From assembly GCA_900752335.1 (NCBI GenBank), contig CAADUZ010000007.1, positions 1 to 64,000 on the forward strand: DNA of 64,000 nucleotides. The letters run 5' to 3'. Of the stretch, positions 25,599 through 34,511 are shown one piece after another. This DNA is from Clostridia bacterium (GTDB lineage: Bacteria; Bacillota; Clostridia; TANB77; CAG-508). Below the pieces are notes generated by a model, which ran no database searches, was not told where the DNA came from, and worked only from the letters and a program-made list of their open reading frames with translations. Numbering within the stretch: the stretch's first letter is position 1; each line of letters begins with the position of its first letter. A program made the translations under genes and the position numbers.

Positions 25599-25679
25599 TT
25601 AGAATATAGCTCTCTCTCTCTCTCTCTCTCTTACAGCTTCAAGCGTTTCATTCATTTTTATTTTTCTATTGTTCTTCAT
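25599..25679 (-). CDS. Micro-ORF containing an in-frame GA microsatellite (possible phase-variable peptide)
   Basis: 26 codons from the ATG at 25679, which follows GAGGAAAG. The peptide begins MKNNRKIKMNETLEAV and runs into an Arg-Glu repeat encoded by eleven GA units. Its own consensus promoter and terminator bracket it, so the locus is expressed as a discrete RNA of about 230 nt. One extra GA unit would shift the frame into an open extension that runs through the terminator, so the short form is the more natural product. The locus may instead act as an RNA. No homologue is known to me. Confidence 0.45.
   Translation of the reverse strand: MKNNRKIKMNETLEAVRERERERAIF
25610..25631. repeat. 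CT/GA dinucleotide microsatellite, 11 units
   Basis: An unbroken 22-nt run of CT (GA on the minus strand). Tracts of this kind are prone to slippage during replication. It lies inside the micro-ORF, so any change of one or two units changes the reading frame. Confidence 0.95.
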
Positions 25680-25732
25680 TTTCTTTCCTCACTTTTGTTT
25701 TTATGCTATTGTTATTTTTATAGCATATTTTT

Positions 25733-25761
25733 ATTATATACTGTTGGTATTTATTTTTCAA
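25733..25761 (-). promoter_or_regulatory. Promoter of the micro-gene unit
   Basis: On the minus strand -35 TTGAAA (25761-25756), 17 nt, -10 TATAAT (25738-25733). The leader that follows has a small hairpin with ATGCTAT/ATAGCAT arms before the RBS. Confidence 0.8.
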
Positions 25762-25817
25762 TTACTTTTTGTATTTGTAATACATTCTTAATATTTTTGT
25801 AACATATTTGTAACATT

Positions 25818-26210
25818 TTACTTCATATTAACTCCAATGATTCCTCCTATCATTCCTGTTACAATTCCTACTATTATCATAATTACAGATTTTAAGTTTA
25901 GCTCAAAGCTTGATAGGAGTATGCTTGATAAAATATATAGTAACAGCATGTATATTAATCCAACTAAAGCTCCATTTAGCATTCCTTGTTTTTGTATATG
26001 CATACTGCTAATTGAGCTTCCTATTAATATACTTATGCCTGTAATTGTTATTATAACTGGTACCATTGTGTTTTCTGAAATAGTAGTGTATGAAAGTAGT
26101 ATTGCATAAATAGTTAGAAAAATTAGGCTTAATATTATTGCTATTACGCTTCCCTTTATTATTTTTATACTATTTTTTTCTTTTGATATATCTTCTTTAC
26201 TAATATCCAT
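25818..26210 (-). CDS. TIGR04086 family membrane protein
   Basis: 130 residues with four hydrophobic helices (about 20-40, 48-66, 72-95 and 105-127) ending in GMIGGIIGVNM. The size, topology, and the IQKQGMLNGALVGLIYML segment between helices match the TIGR04086 family, which in Clostridia lies between tgt/yajC and secDF. The role is unknown. The ATG follows a GGAG-like site. A WG-repeat gene separates it from tgt here. Confidence 0.82.
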   Translation of the reverse strand: MDISKEDISKEKNSIKIIKGSVIAIILSLIFLTIYAILLSYTTISENTMVPVIITITGISILIGSSISSMHIQKQGMLNGALVGLIYMLLLYILSSILLSSFELNLKSVIMIIVGIVTGMIGGIIGVNMK

Positions 26211-26250
26211 TTTTTATTCTCCTTACCTCTTTTTACACAATATATGCACA

Positions 26251-26287
26251 AAAAAATACCAATATTCATATTGATATTGGTATTTTA
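26251..26287 (-). terminator. Terminator after the WG-repeat gene
   Basis: AAAATACC and GGTATTTT arms form a stem of about 15 bp across 26253-26286, six nt past the stop of the minus-strand gene. Confidence 0.75.
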
Positions 26288-26292
26288 ATATT

Positions 26293-27750
26293 TTATGCTA
26301 CATTTGTATCTGTTACTGCTGTATTTGCATCGACCGCTTCATTTCCGTTGTTGCCTATGTTGTTTATATTTTCTCCAAGTGACTCTTCTGGTTCTAGTAT
26401 TTCTTGCTTAAAGTATTCGTCTACGTCATAGGTATAGCGCTTATCTACCATCTTTCCATTTTCTTCAACTTGTCTTGTAAAGTTCATAGAATATTTTTCT
26501 TCGCCATTTATTGTTTGTGAATATACCGAGTCTAGTATCATTGGTATATATTCTTCTCCACGCGAATTTATTATAGCGTATTTTTTGTTTTTACCTACTA
26601 CTATTGCTTCATATTGTGGTATTACTACAACGTTATTTCCTGCTACGTCTGTTTGTGTACCTACTACACATCCTATTTCGTCATATTCTATTGGTAGTAT
26701 GATATTTCCGTTTATATCATATAATCCCCATTTTTTATTTTGATATACTGGTATACAGTTATCAAAGAATATATATGGGCTATCTAGGCCATTTGAGTTG
26801 AATCTGCTTTCATTTATTCCTATATCGTCATACTCTAAATGTATTACTATATTTCCATTATGGTTTATTACACCATATTTTTTGTTATTTGATACTAAAT
26901 AATAGTTTAAATCTTTGCTTATTTGTTTTATTTCGTCATAGTTTGGTTCTATTTTTGTAGTTCCTTCTACAGAAAGGATACCCATTTTTCTTTCTTCTGT
27001 TGTTACTGTAAATTCTTGGCTATCTTCTTTAAAGACTATATTTTTATATTTTGTTCCTATTATTTCCTTGCCATTTGCACTATATACCCCGTAAAATCCG
27101 TTTTCATTTTCTACAACTACTAAATTATATCTTAATGCTTTTTTATTGCTAAAAGCTACCTTTTCGTTAATTACAGCTGCTGTAGGAATCGCATTCGAAT
27201 AGTAGTTTACTAAATAGTCCAATGATATTACAGATATTTGGTTATTTGCTTGGTTATATTGTATTAAACTATTAGTTCCTATTTCGATTCCTTCTTTTAT
27301 AACATAAAGTTTATCGTTTACCATTTTTACTGGTTCTGCTAATTCAAAGTATTCATAATCTTCGCTATCTGCTTCTTTTTTGTACATTGTGTTTGAATTT
27401 AATGAATATGAAGCTATTTCGTCCAATGTTTCTATATAACATTCGGTTGTTGTTTCTGAATATCTCCTGTTTTTATAATCTCCATTATATGGTGTATATC
27501 CTAAAAGTTGTCCAAAGTCTTTTATTGCAATATATAAATTGTCGTCTTCAAATAAAAACATGTCACTATTAAATGAAGTAGATTTATTATCTACTGTTAA
27601 TTTTAATGTGTTTTTCTTTACTTCGTCTATCATGTAAAGTAATATAAAGCAAATAACTAGTAAAATTACAATTAGTACAACTATTGTTATCATAATTTTT
27701 TTTGTGTTTTTGCTTCGTTTTATTGCCTCTTCATTTTCAATTAAATTCAT
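26293..27750 (-). CDS. Membrane-anchored WG-repeat protein
   Basis: 485 residues. The short cytoplasmic N-terminus carries basic KRSKNTKK and is followed by a membrane helix (ITIVVLIVILLVICFILLYM). A copper-amine-oxidase-N-like segment (NLYIAIKDFGQLLGYTPY) precedes five WG-type repeats such as GFYGVYSANGKEIIGTKY, KYGVINHNGNIVIHLEYDDI and KWGLYDINGNIILPIEYDEI. The tail is rich in Asn, Thr and Val. WG repeats form beta-propeller-like or solenoid surfaces for binding. The partner is unknown. It is displayed outside the cell. Confidence 0.85.
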   Translation of the reverse strand: MNLIENEEAIKRSKNTKKIMITIVVLIVILLVICFILLYMIDEVKKNTLKLTVDNKSTSFNSDMFLFEDDNLYIAIKDFGQLLGYTPYNGDYKNRRYSETTTECYIETLDEIASYSLNSNTMYKKEADSEDYEYFELAEPVKMVNDKLYVIKEGIEIGTNSLIQYNQANNQISVISLDYLVNYYSNAIPTAAVINEKVAFSNKKALRYNLVVVENENGFYGVYSANGKEIIGTKYKNIVFKEDSQEFTVTTEERKMGILSVEGTTKIEPNYDEIKQISKDLNYYLVSNNKKYGVINHNGNIVIHLEYDDIGINESRFNSNGLDSPYIFFDNCIPVYQNKKWGLYDINGNIILPIEYDEIGCVVGTQTDVAGNNVVVIPQYEAIVVGKNKKYAIINSRGEEYIPMILDSVYSQTINGEEKYSMNFTRQVEENGKMVDKRYTYDVDEYFKQEILEPEESLGENINNIGNNGNEAVDANTAVTDTNVA

Positions 27751-27762
27751 AGCTATTCCTCC

Positions 27763-28888
27763 CTATTCCTTTGTGTAACCATATTTTTTGTAAAACTCTT
27801 TTTTGAATTCTAATAAATTATCATGCTCTATTTCTATTCTAACCTTTTCCATTAATTTAGTCAAGAAGTTTATGTTATGAATTGATAATAATCGTACTCC
27901 TAATATCTCGTTTGTTTTTATTAAATGTCTTATATATGCTCTTGTGTAATTTCTGCATGTATAGCAGTCACATTCTGGGTCTAGTGGACCGCCAATCTCT
28001 TTCATAGGTTGCATTTCTTACCACAACTTTTCCATTCCATGTCATTGCTGTTCCATTTCTTGCAATTCTTGTTGGAAGTACACAGTCGCACATATCTATT
28101 CCTGCCAGAGCTGCCTCTATTAAATAATCCGGTGTTCCTACGCCCATTAGATATCTTGGTTTATTTTCTGGCATTAGTGGAGCTGTATAGTATAACATTT
28201 TCAAAAATTCCTCTTTTGGCTCTCCAACACTAATTCCACCTATTGCATATCCTGGAAAATCAAGTTCTATTAGGTCTTTTGCACTCTTTTCTCTTAAATC
28301 TTCGTAAAAACCTCCTTGTATAATTCCAAAAATTGCTTGGTCTTCTCTTGTTTGTGCTGCTTTGCATCTTTTAGCCCATCTTGTAGTTCTCTCCATTGAC
28401 TGTTTTGTATATTCGTAACTTGCTGGATATTCTACACATTCGTCAAATGACATGATAATGTCTGCGCCTAAATCTTCTTCAGTTTTAATTACACTTTCTG
28501 GTGAGAAGAAATGCTTGCTTCCATCTAAATGAGATTTAAATTCCACACCATCTTCTGTAATGGTTCTTAAATCACTTAAACTGAATACTTGAAAACCTCC
28601 ACAGTCTGTAAGAATTGGCCTGTCCCAATTCATAAATTTGTGAAGTCCTCCCGCTTCTTTTACAATATCTTGTCCAGGTCTTAAATATAAATGATATGTA
28701 TTTGATAAAATTATTTGCGCACCTATTTCTTTTAGTTCTTCTGGTGTCATTGACTTTACTGTAGCCTGCGTTCCAACTGGCATAAATACTGGCGTTTGGA
28801 TATCTCCATGTGGTGTATGAACTACACCTCTTCTAGCTCCAGAATTTTTATCAACATGTAATAGTTCGTATGTTACTGCTGGTTTCAT
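27763..28888 (-). pseudogene. tgt: Queuine tRNA-ribosyltransferase, split by a one-base frameshift
   Basis: The first frame (28888 to 27968) encodes TGT from its start through DCGGFQVFSLSDL, MGVGTPDYLIEAAL and CDCVLPTRIARNGTA. A stop follows NATYERDW. The second frame (to 27763) supplies the missing end: PLDPECDCYTCRNYTRAYIR and EILGVRLLSIHN, with the CxCxxC and His zinc ligands. Together they make about 375 residues, the family length. One extra base near 27998 explains the break, without a homopolymer. TGT exchanges guanine for preQ1 at tRNA position 34. Loss of the zinc site would inactivate it. Confidence 0.9.
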
Positions 28889-28899
28889 TATATCCTCCT

Positions 28900-29922
28900 C
28901 TATTTTATGAACATTGCATCTCCAAAGCTAAAAAATCTATATTTTTCTTTCACTGCTTCGTTATACGCTTTCATAATAAAATCCTTTCCTGCTAAAGCTG
29001 ATACTAGCATAAGTAGTGTAGACTGTGGTAAATGGAAGTTAGTAATTAATCCATCTAAACATTTAAATTTATAGCCTGGATATATAAATATTTGTGTATC
29101 TCCTTCTGTTACTCTTACCATTCCATTTTCATCTGCGATTGTTTCTAGTACTCTGCATGAAGTTGTTCCTACTGCCATAACTCTTTTCCCCGCTTTTTTT
29201 GTAGAGTTTATTTTTTCTACGTCTTCTTCTTTTATATAAAAATGTTCTGAATGCATTTCATGGTCTTCTACTTTTTCTTCTTTTACAGGTCTAAATGTTC
29301 CTATTCCAACATGCAATGTTACATTAGCTATTTTTATGCCTTTTTTCTCTATTTTTTCAAGTAGCTCTGGTGTAAAATGCAAGCCAGCTGTTGGAGCAGC
29401 TGCAGAGCCATCATATTTTGCGTATACAGTTTGGTATCTATCTCTTTCTTTTAGTTCCTCATGTATATATGGTGGAAGTGGCATAAGTCCTATTTTATCA
29501 AGTATTTCATTAAAGATTCCGTTATATGAGAATCTAACTTTTCTAGTACCACCTGGCATAGTATCAATTACTTCTGCTCTTAATAGTCCATCTCCAAATA
29601 TTACCTTTGCACCAACATGTAATTTATTGCCTGGTCTTACTATTGTTTCCCATATATCGCCTTCGATATTGTTTAGTAATAGAAATTCTACATTTGCACC
29701 AGTTTCTTTCTTTCCATAGATACGTGCTGGTATTACTTTTGTATTATTTCTTACTAAACAATCTCCCGGCTCTAGGTAATCTATTATATCCTTAAATATT
29801 TTATGTTCTATAGTTTGCTTCTCTCTATCTAGTACCATAAGTCTTGACTCATCTCTTTGCTTTATTGGTACTTGCGCTATAAGTTCTTCTGGTAAATCAT
29901 AATTAAACTCTGATACTTGCAT
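28900..29922 (-). CDS. queA: tRNA preQ1(34) S-adenosylmethionine ribosyltransferase-isomerase QueA
   Basis: 340 residues, full length. FNYDLPEELIAQVPIKQRDE is the N-terminal signature, AAPTAGLHFTPELLEKIEKK the conserved core, and LITNFHLPQSTLLMLVSAL with YRFFSFGDAMFI the C-terminal motifs. The enzyme adds the ribosyl moiety of SAM to preQ1 in tRNA to form epoxyqueuosine. It lies 11 nt upstream of tgt in the same operon, so queuosine synthesis is encoded here even though tgt is frameshifted in this sequence. Confidence 0.95.
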   Translation of the reverse strand: MQVSEFNYDLPEELIAQVPIKQRDESRLMVLDREKQTIEHKIFKDIIDYLEPGDCLVRNNTKVIPARIYGKKETGANVEFLLLNNIEGDIWETIVRPGNKLHVGAKVIFGDGLLRAEVIDTMPGGTRKVRFSYNGIFNEILDKIGLMPLPPYIHEELKERDRYQTVYAKYDGSAAAPTAGLHFTPELLEKIEKKGIKIANVTLHVGIGTFRPVKEEKVEDHEMHSEHFYIKEEDVEKINSTKKAGKRVMAVGTTSCRVLETIADENGMVRVTEGDTQIFIYPGYKFKCLDGLITNFHLPQSTLLMLVSALAGKDFIMKAYNEAVKEKYRFFSFGDAMFIK

Positions 29923-29937
29923 TTTTAATTGCTCCTT

Positions 29938-31269
29938 TTAAAACACTCTTTTTACTATACTGTTTATCTCTTCTATAATATTACTTGGTTCTTTTAGCAA
30001 ATTTAACTCTGTTGAATATTTGAAATTGCTTTCATGTACTGGTTTTGATTTATATGCAAAGTCTGTAAGTCCTTTGTTTTCTCCGCCTATTATTGTGTTT
30101 TGCATATATGCCCTATACCATTCTTTTAGTCCATAAGTGCTATTATTTGTATAACCATATTCTGCATAATCATGAAGTGCTGCTATGTTGTTTCCGTTTT
30201 CTGTTTCGTTTCTTTCTAATGTGTGTAATAGTTCATGTAAAAATACTTCTTCTGGGAATGCGTTATTGCTTGAATATTGATATATTTGGCTATCTCTGTC
30301 ATCTGGAAGTCGTATGTTTGAAAATCCTATTTGGTCATATTCCATTGAGCCAAGGCCTATCCAGTCTTTCGCAAGTATTTCATTTTCTGTGCTTAAATCT
30401 CCGAGTCTTACAACTACATATATATAGTCGTATTCTTCTTTTCTTACATAATCATCTATCAAAGGCTTTACGTCCCCTGGATCTGCATAGTACTTGTTTT
30501 CTTCGTCATACGATAGTATTGTTAGCGGCTCATTTATTTCTATTACGTTATATGTTATTTCCATTTTGTTCCCACTTATCGTTTTTATTGAATCTTGTAA
30601 TCTTGCTAAATTTCTTTTCATTGTTGCTGTATCTTGATATGATATTTCCAAATTCACATTTGTTCCAGCTTTATCTCCTTCTGTAAGTGTTGTATTTATG
30701 TTGTTTATTATAAAGCAAGCTATATTCCAATTATTATCACTGTCTAGTGCACCTTGCTCTATTTTAAAGTCTGAAAACCATGCTGTTCCTTTAGAATATT
30801 CTTCATATCCGCCTAATCTAAATCCTAATTCTACACTTGTTCTATTGTTTGAGTTAAACATAAAGGTAAGTTCTGTCCAGTCTGTAGTTCCTGTGATTGG
30901 TCTTGAACTTTCCAGTGTATTATTTATTGATATTTGTGCGCCACCAGTGTATTTTCCTTCTTGATTTACAACGTTTTCCGTTTTTACCATGCATGTTACT
31001 TTATATGCTGTATTTGGCTCTACTTCTATTGATTTGTAGAACATTGCATCATTAAATTCTTTATTTTCTATTTTGTAACTATACATGTCTTTAGAATAAC
31101 GCACTTTAGAATCTCTCGTGAAAGAGGTTTTATTTCCCTCTTCACGAACTCCTTTTAGATAATCATAATAATTGTATTTACAATATATATGTCTTCCAAT
31201 TAATATGATAATTATTATAAGTACAAAATATATTACAGTACTTATGCTAATTTTTCCCCTAGTTTTCAT
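29938..31269 (-). CDS. Secreted, membrane-anchored protein with HExxH zinc-peptidase motif
   Basis: 443 residues. A signal anchor (TVIYFVLIIIIILIGRHIYC) is followed by a beta-sandwich like a carbohydrate-binding module (EVEPNTAYKVTCMVKTENV, TDWTELTFMFNSNNRTSVEL, KGTAWFSDFKIEQG). An alpha/beta part then leads to EVFLHELLHTLERNE with HELLH at 345-349, and LHDYAEYGYT offers further ligands. It looks like a surface metallopeptidase joined to a binding domain. The peptidase family was not recognised. It is convergent with nothing and sits between ileS and queA. Confidence 0.7.
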   Translation of the reverse strand: MKTRGKISISTVIYFVLIIIIILIGRHIYCKYNYYDYLKGVREEGNKTSFTRDSKVRYSKDMYSYKIENKEFNDAMFYKSIEVEPNTAYKVTCMVKTENVVNQEGKYTGGAQISINNTLESSRPITGTTDWTELTFMFNSNNRTSVELGFRLGGYEEYSKGTAWFSDFKIEQGALDSDNNWNIACFIINNINTTLTEGDKAGTNVNLEISYQDTATMKRNLARLQDSIKTISGNKMEITYNVIEINEPLTILSYDEENKYYADPGDVKPLIDDYVRKEEYDYIYVVVRLGDLSTENEILAKDWIGLGSMEYDQIGFSNIRLPDDRDSQIYQYSSNNAFPEEVFLHELLHTLERNETENGNNIAALHDYAEYGYTNNSTYGLKEWYRAYMQNTIIGGENKGLTDFAYKSKPVHESNFKYSTELNLLKEPSNIIEEINSIVKRVF

Positions 31270-31311
31270 AGATTTACTCTCCTATTTTTCTATTTTTTCT
31301 TATCTTTTGCT

Positions 31312-34083
31312 CTATTTTATGTTTTCACTGCATCTATGGCATATTGTTGGATGGTCTTTATCTTCTCCTACTGTTTCTGAATACATCCAACATCTTTCAC
31401 ATTTCTCTCCTGGTGCATTTTCTACTTTTACTCCTAGTTTTACTTCGTCTTTTCTTGCATTTTCTTCTACAGCTATTGCAGATATTATAAATACTGTTTT
31501 TAGAAGTTCTAGGTTTTCTTTTATAAAGTTATATTGTGCACCTTCCGCATATATTGTAACTTTTGCATTTAGAGAATGTCCTATTGTTTTTGCTGCTCTT
31601 GCATTTTCTAACTCTTTTGATACTATATCTTTTAGTTTTATTATTCTATCCCATTTTTCTGTTAATTCTTCATTATCATATTTTTCATTTACTTGTGGGA
31701 AATCTGTAAGCATTACGCTTTCAACTTGTTCGTCTTTTTTGTGCTTCATTTCTTTCCAAATTTCTTCTGCTGTAAATGAAATCATTGGAGCTAGTATTTT
31801 TACTAAACTATCTAATATAATGTACATTGTAGTTTGTGCTGATCTTCTTTCTACAGAGTCTTTTTTGCTTGTGTATAATCTATCTTTTATTATATCTAGG
31901 TAAAAGCTACTCATGTCTACAACACAGAATTGGTTTATATCATGATAGCATCCAGAGAAATTGTATGTGTCATAATCTTTTATGCAGTCACGTATTAGCT
32001 TATTAAGTCTTGTTAATGCCCATTTATCTATTTCTTGTAAATCTTCATATGCTACTGGCTCATCTGGGTTATAGTCGAATGTATTTCCTAATATATATCT
32101 TGCTGTGTTTCTTATCTTTCTATATACGTCCGATATTCCTTTTAGTATATCATCTGAAAGGCTTACGTCCATTGTATAATCTGCTGAAAGTACCCATAAT
32201 CTTAATATATCTGCGCCGTATTTGTTGCATACGTCTATTGGTGACACACCATTTCCTAAACTTTTAGACATTTTTCTTCCTTGTCCATCTACAACGAATC
32301 CACAACTCAATACTTCTTTATATGGTGCTATGCCATTTGTTGCAACACTTGTTAGAAGTGATGATTGAAACCAACCTCTGTATTGGTCATTTCCCTCTAG
32401 GTATAGGTCTGCTGGGTATGGAAGTCCGCGTTCAACTAATACACTTTGATGAGTTGAGCCAGAGTCAAACCATACGTCCATTATGTCTGTTTCTTTCTTA
32501 AAGTGTGTGCATCCGCATTTTGCACATTTTGCACCTTCTGGCATTAATTCTTCTTCTGGTAAGTCATACCAAGCATTTGAACCTTTCTCTCTGAATATAT
32601 CTTGTATTTTCTTTATTGATTCTTCTGTAACATATGGCTCTTCACAGTCTTTGCAATAGAATATTGGAAGTGGAACACCCCATGTACGTTGTCTTGATAT
32701 ACACCAGTCGTTTCTGCCTTTTATCATTTCTGTCATTCTATCTTCTCCCCATGTTGGGTGCCATTTTACTGTTTTTATTGCATTGAGTACATTTTCTCTA
32801 AATCCATCTACTGATGCAAACCATTGTGGTGTTGCTCTATATATTACTGGCTTTTTGCATCTCCAGCAATGTGGATATGAGTGGCTTATTTGTGTTTCTT
32901 TTAGTAAGTATCCATTTTCTTCAAGCCACTTTGTTATTTCTTTGTTAGATTTAGCATAGTACATACCTGCAAATGGTCCTGCACCTTCAGTTTGGTGTCC
33001 TTTTGCATCAACTGTTACAACTATACCTAAATTATATTTTTGTCCTGCTAAATAGTCTTCTTTACCATAACCAGGAGCAGTATGTACAGCACCTGTTCCT
33101 TCTGTTAGTTCTACATTTACTGTGTCTTCGCTACCCATTATTACTACAGAATCTCTGTCTAAAAATGGATGCTTGCAAAGCACGCCTTCTAGTTCTTTTC
33201 CTTTTAGTTTTTGTACTTCTTTATATTCTTTTATTTCAGCTATTCCCATTACTTTTTCTACAAGTTCAGAAGCTATAATATACTTCTCTCCATTTGCTTC
33301 TACAATGCTGTAATCATATTCTTCTCCCAAAGTTATAGCAAGGTTACCAGGAAGTGTCCATGGTGTAGTTGTCCATATAACTATGAAAGTATTTTTAGCA
33401 TCAAATTTTCCTTTTGCATCTTTTACAGGAAATTTTACATATATTGAAGAACCTGCTATGTCTTTGTACTCTATCTCTGCTTCAGCTAATGCTGTTTCGC
33501 AGTCTGTACACCAATATACAGGTTTTAATCCTTTATATATATATCCCTTTTTGTACATGTCTCCAAACACTCCAATTTGTCTTGCCTCCATTTTAGGGTC
33601 ATATGTTACATATGGGTGTTCCCAATCTCCTAAAACACCAAGTCTTTTGAAACCTTCTGTTTGAAGTTCTTTGTAATTGCTTGTAAATTCTTTACAAGTA
33701 TCTCTAAATTTAGTTACAGGTATCTTACTTCTATCTAATCCAAGCTTTTCTATAGCTTTTTTCTCTGTTGGCATACCGTGTGTATCATAACCAGGTATAT
33801 ATGGAGAATAATAACCTCTTAAAGCTTTGTATCTTACTATAGTATCTTTTAAAATTTTATTTAAAGCATGTCCTGCATGGATTTCTCCATTTGCGTATGG
33901 AGGTCCATCATGTAGCACAAAACTTTCGTGACCTTCATTTTTCTTTAATATTTTTTCGTATAACCCATTATCAAAAACCTCTTTTTGGATTTGTGGTTCT
34001 TTTTCTGGCAAACTTGCTCTCATTGGAAAACTTGTTTCTGGTAAATTTAAAGTCTTTCCATAATCCATTTTTTCTTCACTCAT
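31312..34083 (-). CDS. ileS: Isoleucyl-tRNA synthetase
   Basis: 923 residues, typical of bacterial class I IleRS. PPYANGEIHAGHALNK holds the HIGH-type motif, GRKMSKSLGNGV the KMSKS loop, and CERCWMYSETVG plus CHRCSENI the C-terminal zinc knuckle. It charges tRNA(Ile) and edits valine in an inserted CP1 domain. The ATG follows AGGGGGAA. The upstream T-box with an ATC specifier predicts induction when uncharged tRNA(Ile) accumulates. Confidence 0.97.
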   Translation of the reverse strand: MSEEKMDYGKTLNLPETSFPMRASLPEKEPQIQKEVFDNGLYEKILKKNEGHESFVLHDGPPYANGEIHAGHALNKILKDTIVRYKALRGYYSPYIPGYDTHGMPTEKKAIEKLGLDRSKIPVTKFRDTCKEFTSNYKELQTEGFKRLGVLGDWEHPYVTYDPKMEARQIGVFGDMYKKGYIYKGLKPVYWCTDCETALAEAEIEYKDIAGSSIYVKFPVKDAKGKFDAKNTFIVIWTTTPWTLPGNLAITLGEEYDYSIVEANGEKYIIASELVEKVMGIAEIKEYKEVQKLKGKELEGVLCKHPFLDRDSVVIMGSEDTVNVELTEGTGAVHTAPGYGKEDYLAGQKYNLGIVVTVDAKGHQTEGAGPFAGMYYAKSNKEITKWLEENGYLLKETQISHSYPHCWRCKKPVIYRATPQWFASVDGFRENVLNAIKTVKWHPTWGEDRMTEMIKGRNDWCISRQRTWGVPLPIFYCKDCEEPYVTEESIKKIQDIFREKGSNAWYDLPEEELMPEGAKCAKCGCTHFKKETDIMDVWFDSGSTHQSVLVERGLPYPADLYLEGNDQYRGWFQSSLLTSVATNGIAPYKEVLSCGFVVDGQGRKMSKSLGNGVSPIDVCNKYGADILRLWVLSADYTMDVSLSDDILKGISDVYRKIRNTARYILGNTFDYNPDEPVAYEDLQEIDKWALTRLNKLIRDCIKDYDTYNFSGCYHDINQFCVVDMSSFYLDIIKDRLYTSKKDSVERRSAQTTMYIILDSLVKILAPMISFTAEEIWKEMKHKKDEQVESVMLTDFPQVNEKYDNEELTEKWDRIIKLKDIVSKELENARAAKTIGHSLNAKVTIYAEGAQYNFIKENLELLKTVFIISAIAVEENARKDEVKLGVKVENAPGEKCERCWMYSETVGEDKDHPTICHRCSENIK

Positions 34084-34129
34084 TATAAATTCCCCCTATA
34101 TACTAATATTTTTAATGATTATTAAATAC

Positions 34130-34440
34130 AAAAAAGCTACTTCGTAACTAGGACGAAATAGCTATATAATTTCCGTGGTACCACCTATTTTAAAAGAATT
34201 ATCTATCTTTTGCTATGTATTTGCTAATTTACTACTACATAAGCACATATGATATTAGTTCTTTTCACTCAAAATGCTTTTAACGCAAGCATACGACTTA
34301 ATTTACTATTATTTCAAAAAAGCTACTAAAAGGTGATAATAAATATATCCTTATTTGCCAAATCTCACCTTTCATTGGTTCTCTGTAAAATGTATATATA
34401 TTTACCTTGTCCTTTATTACTGTATTTAATTTTCAAATTC
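34130..34440 (-). promoter_or_regulatory. T-box riboswitch (tRNA-Ile) leader of ileS
   Basis: On the minus strand the T-box bulge sequence AGGTGGTACCACGG (34186-34173) is present, followed by a terminator stem AGCTATTTCGT/ACGAAGTAGCT (34163-34135) and a T-run. Stem I has the AGAGAACCAATG and GGTGAGATTTGG landmarks. An ATC before ACC (34337-34335) sits where the specifier codon is expected, and ATC is an isoleucine codon, which fits the gene downstream. Confidence 0.92.
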
Positions 34441-34449
34441 AATAAAAAT

Positions 34450-34478
34450 ATATTACCACATTTTTACATAAAGTGCAA
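34450..34478 (-). promoter_or_regulatory. Promoter of the ileS leader
   Basis: On the minus strand -35 TTGCAC (34478-34473), 17 nt, -10 TAATAT (34455-34450), just before the T-box leader. Confidence 0.75.
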
Positions 34479-34511
34479 GTAGTAATTTTGAATTTACATA
34501 AAGTTTTTATT

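Noticed and set aside
25480..25679. 65-codon extended form of the GA-repeat micro-ORF
   Set aside because: It needs one more GA unit than is present and would run through the terminator hairpin, so it is not a natural coding sequence here.
27963..28020. Programmed +1 frameshift in tgt
   Set aside because: tgt is not known to be frameshifted, and there is no slippery site or stimulatory structure visible. A mutation or sequence error is simpler.
31172..31903. 243-codon plus-strand ORF opposite the 3' end of ileS
   Set aside because: It is a shadow of ileS and the next gene; it has no RBS and no recognisable motif.
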